Assembly (NCBI GenBank): GCA_013289825.1
Contig: JABCZF010000012.1
Coordinates: 57,863 to 121,862 of the forward strand
Direction of reading: 5' to 3'
DNA: 64,000 nt
Source of the DNA: Acidobacteriota bacterium
GTDB lineage: Bacteria; Acidobacteriota; Terriglobia; Acidiferrales; UBA7541
The notes under the pieces are model-generated. The model was not told where the DNA came from, searched no databases, and saw only the letters and a list, made by a program, of their open reading frames with translations. Position numbers and translations under genes: made by a program. Positions 63,409 to 64,000 of this stretch are shown here, in pieces (position 1 is the stretch's first letter; the number at the start of each line of letters is the position of its first letter).

Positions 63409-64000
63409 AACGTGCCGCCATTCTCCTGCTTGTAAGTATCGCCTCCATCGGCGCGAGCTGGGCCGCATTCCAAGCGCTTGTTCCAGAGGGGCGTCCGCTT
63501 TCTCGCTACGTTCCAGCGGGCTCGTTGCTTTATCTCGAGGCTAAGGATTTTTCCGCGCTGCTCGCCGAGTGGAGCTCCTCGTCACAAAGGGCAGGCTGGG
63601 TGAAGAGCAAGAACTACGAAGTCTATTCCCGCTCACGCCTGTCCATGCGCCTCGAGGGCGCCGGGGAGCAGTTCGCCGCCGCGGCCGGTCTTCCTCAGGA
63701 CGAGAATTTTCTGACGCAAGTAGCTGGCGCCCAAACTGCGCTCGCGCTTTACGACATCGGCAAACTGGAGTTTCTCTACATCACGAAGCTGCCTTCGGCC
63801 AGTGCCATGCAATCGGCGCTTTGGCAGACGCGCGCTAAATTCGAAACGCGCAACGCCGCTGGTCTCAACTTTTACGTTCGGCGCGATCCCGAATCCCAGC
63901 GTGAAGTGGCCTTTGCCGTCAACGGCGACTATCTGATTCTGGCAACGCGCGAGGATCTCCTCGCCGGCGCGCTCGAACTCATGGCGGGTAGCCAGGACCG
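63405..64000 (+). CDS. Secreted protein of unknown function, cut by the window end
   Basis: ATG 63405 overlaps the TPR gene stop (ATGA) and has GGGGAGG 14 bases upstream. The visible 198 residues start with a signal peptide (AAILLLVSIASIGASWAAF) and then SRYVPAGSLLYLEAKDFSAL, VKSKNYEVYSRSRLSMRLEG, AGAQTALALYDIGKLEFLYI and VAFAVNGDYLILATREDLLA. This mix of LYLEAKDF and LYDIGKLEFLYIT resembles DUF3352-like secreted proteins, though I cannot be sure. It is the fourth gene of the overlapping operon. No Cys is visible in the part seen. Confidence 0.8.
   Translation, partial: MKRAAILLLVSIASIGASWAAFQALVPEGRPLSRYVPAGSLLYLEAKDFSALLAEWSSSSQRAGWVKSKNYEVYSRSRLSMRLEGAGEQFAAAAGLPQDENFLTQVAGAQTALALYDIGKLEFLYITKLPSASAMQSALWQTRAKFETRNAAGLNFYVRRDPESQREVAFAVNGDYLILATREDLLAGALELMAGSQD

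Overview
The window reads like a soil or sediment Acidobacteriota (Terriglobia-like) chromosome. This is inferred from gene content only: a TIGR03118-type propeller/Ig protein, a DUF3455 protein, an excisionase-like HTH fused to PD40/TolB repeats, remnants of TPR Ser/Thr kinases, PilMNOP, a large VIT/VWA protein and very large TPR proteins. No rRNA or other phylogenetic marker is present, so the assignment is tentative.

Layout. (1) 1-10.6 kb: the tail of a gene cut by the window edge, a broken small secreted gene, then a same-strand block with a CusB-like adaptor, a CusA-like Cu(I)/Ag(I) RND pump with the methionine triad, an outer-membrane porin-like protein, a PstS-like periplasmic protein, a sensor kinase and an OmpR-type regulator. 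(2) 10.6-15.6 kb: two hypothetical genes and the type IV pilus inner-membrane set pilM-N-O-P, with no pilQ following. (3) 15.6-18.5 kb: a graveyard with a shredded TPR kinase gene, an RHH/MazF toxin-antitoxin pair with a palindromic operator, a serine recombinase broken by a nonsense codon, and a 47-bp copy of the 3' half of a tRNA-Gly. (4) 18.9-35.5 kb: the most striking region, with two multicopper-oxidase-like secreted proteins, a 3985-residue secreted giant with a cupredoxin-like start, internal tandem repeats, a beta-helix and eight IPT-like repeats, and then a small secreted protein. (5) 35.5-43.1 kb: a second weak toxin-antitoxin-like pair, a DUF3455 protein, a 58-residue Cys-rich protein, an ECF sigma factor with a compensated frameshift, a TIGR03118-type protein and a GGDEF/EAL protein on the other strand. 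(6) 43.5-51.4 kb: intact tRNA-Gly(CCC), a 3.4-kb interval closed by a second 3' tRNA copy and holding a membrane protein, an IS5 transposase remnant and a frameshifted DUF4143-type ATPase, then an acyl-CoA ligase fragment, an HTH-PD40 regulator, a cupin protein and fragments of a group II intron reverse transcriptase and a tyrosine recombinase. (7) 51.7-64 kb: a tightly overlapping operon of a two-component-type propeller protein, a VIT/VWA protein, a 2472-residue TPR protein and a partial secreted protein that runs off the end.

How it fits together. Copper handling appears twice: the efflux/sensing block at the left and the secreted multicopper cluster at 18.9-35.5 kb. A diverged 225-bp repeat lies upstream of the first and just downstream of the second. 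The three tRNA-Gly 3' copies suggest that the 25-kb interval 18.5-43.5 kb and the 3.4-kb interval 43.6-46.9 kb are, or were, integrated islands. The best candidate for an under-described system is the secreted multicopper/giant cluster, which may act in extracellular metal redox or copper-dependent surface chemistry. The propeller-VWA-TPR operon is second. Both functions are inferred, not shown.
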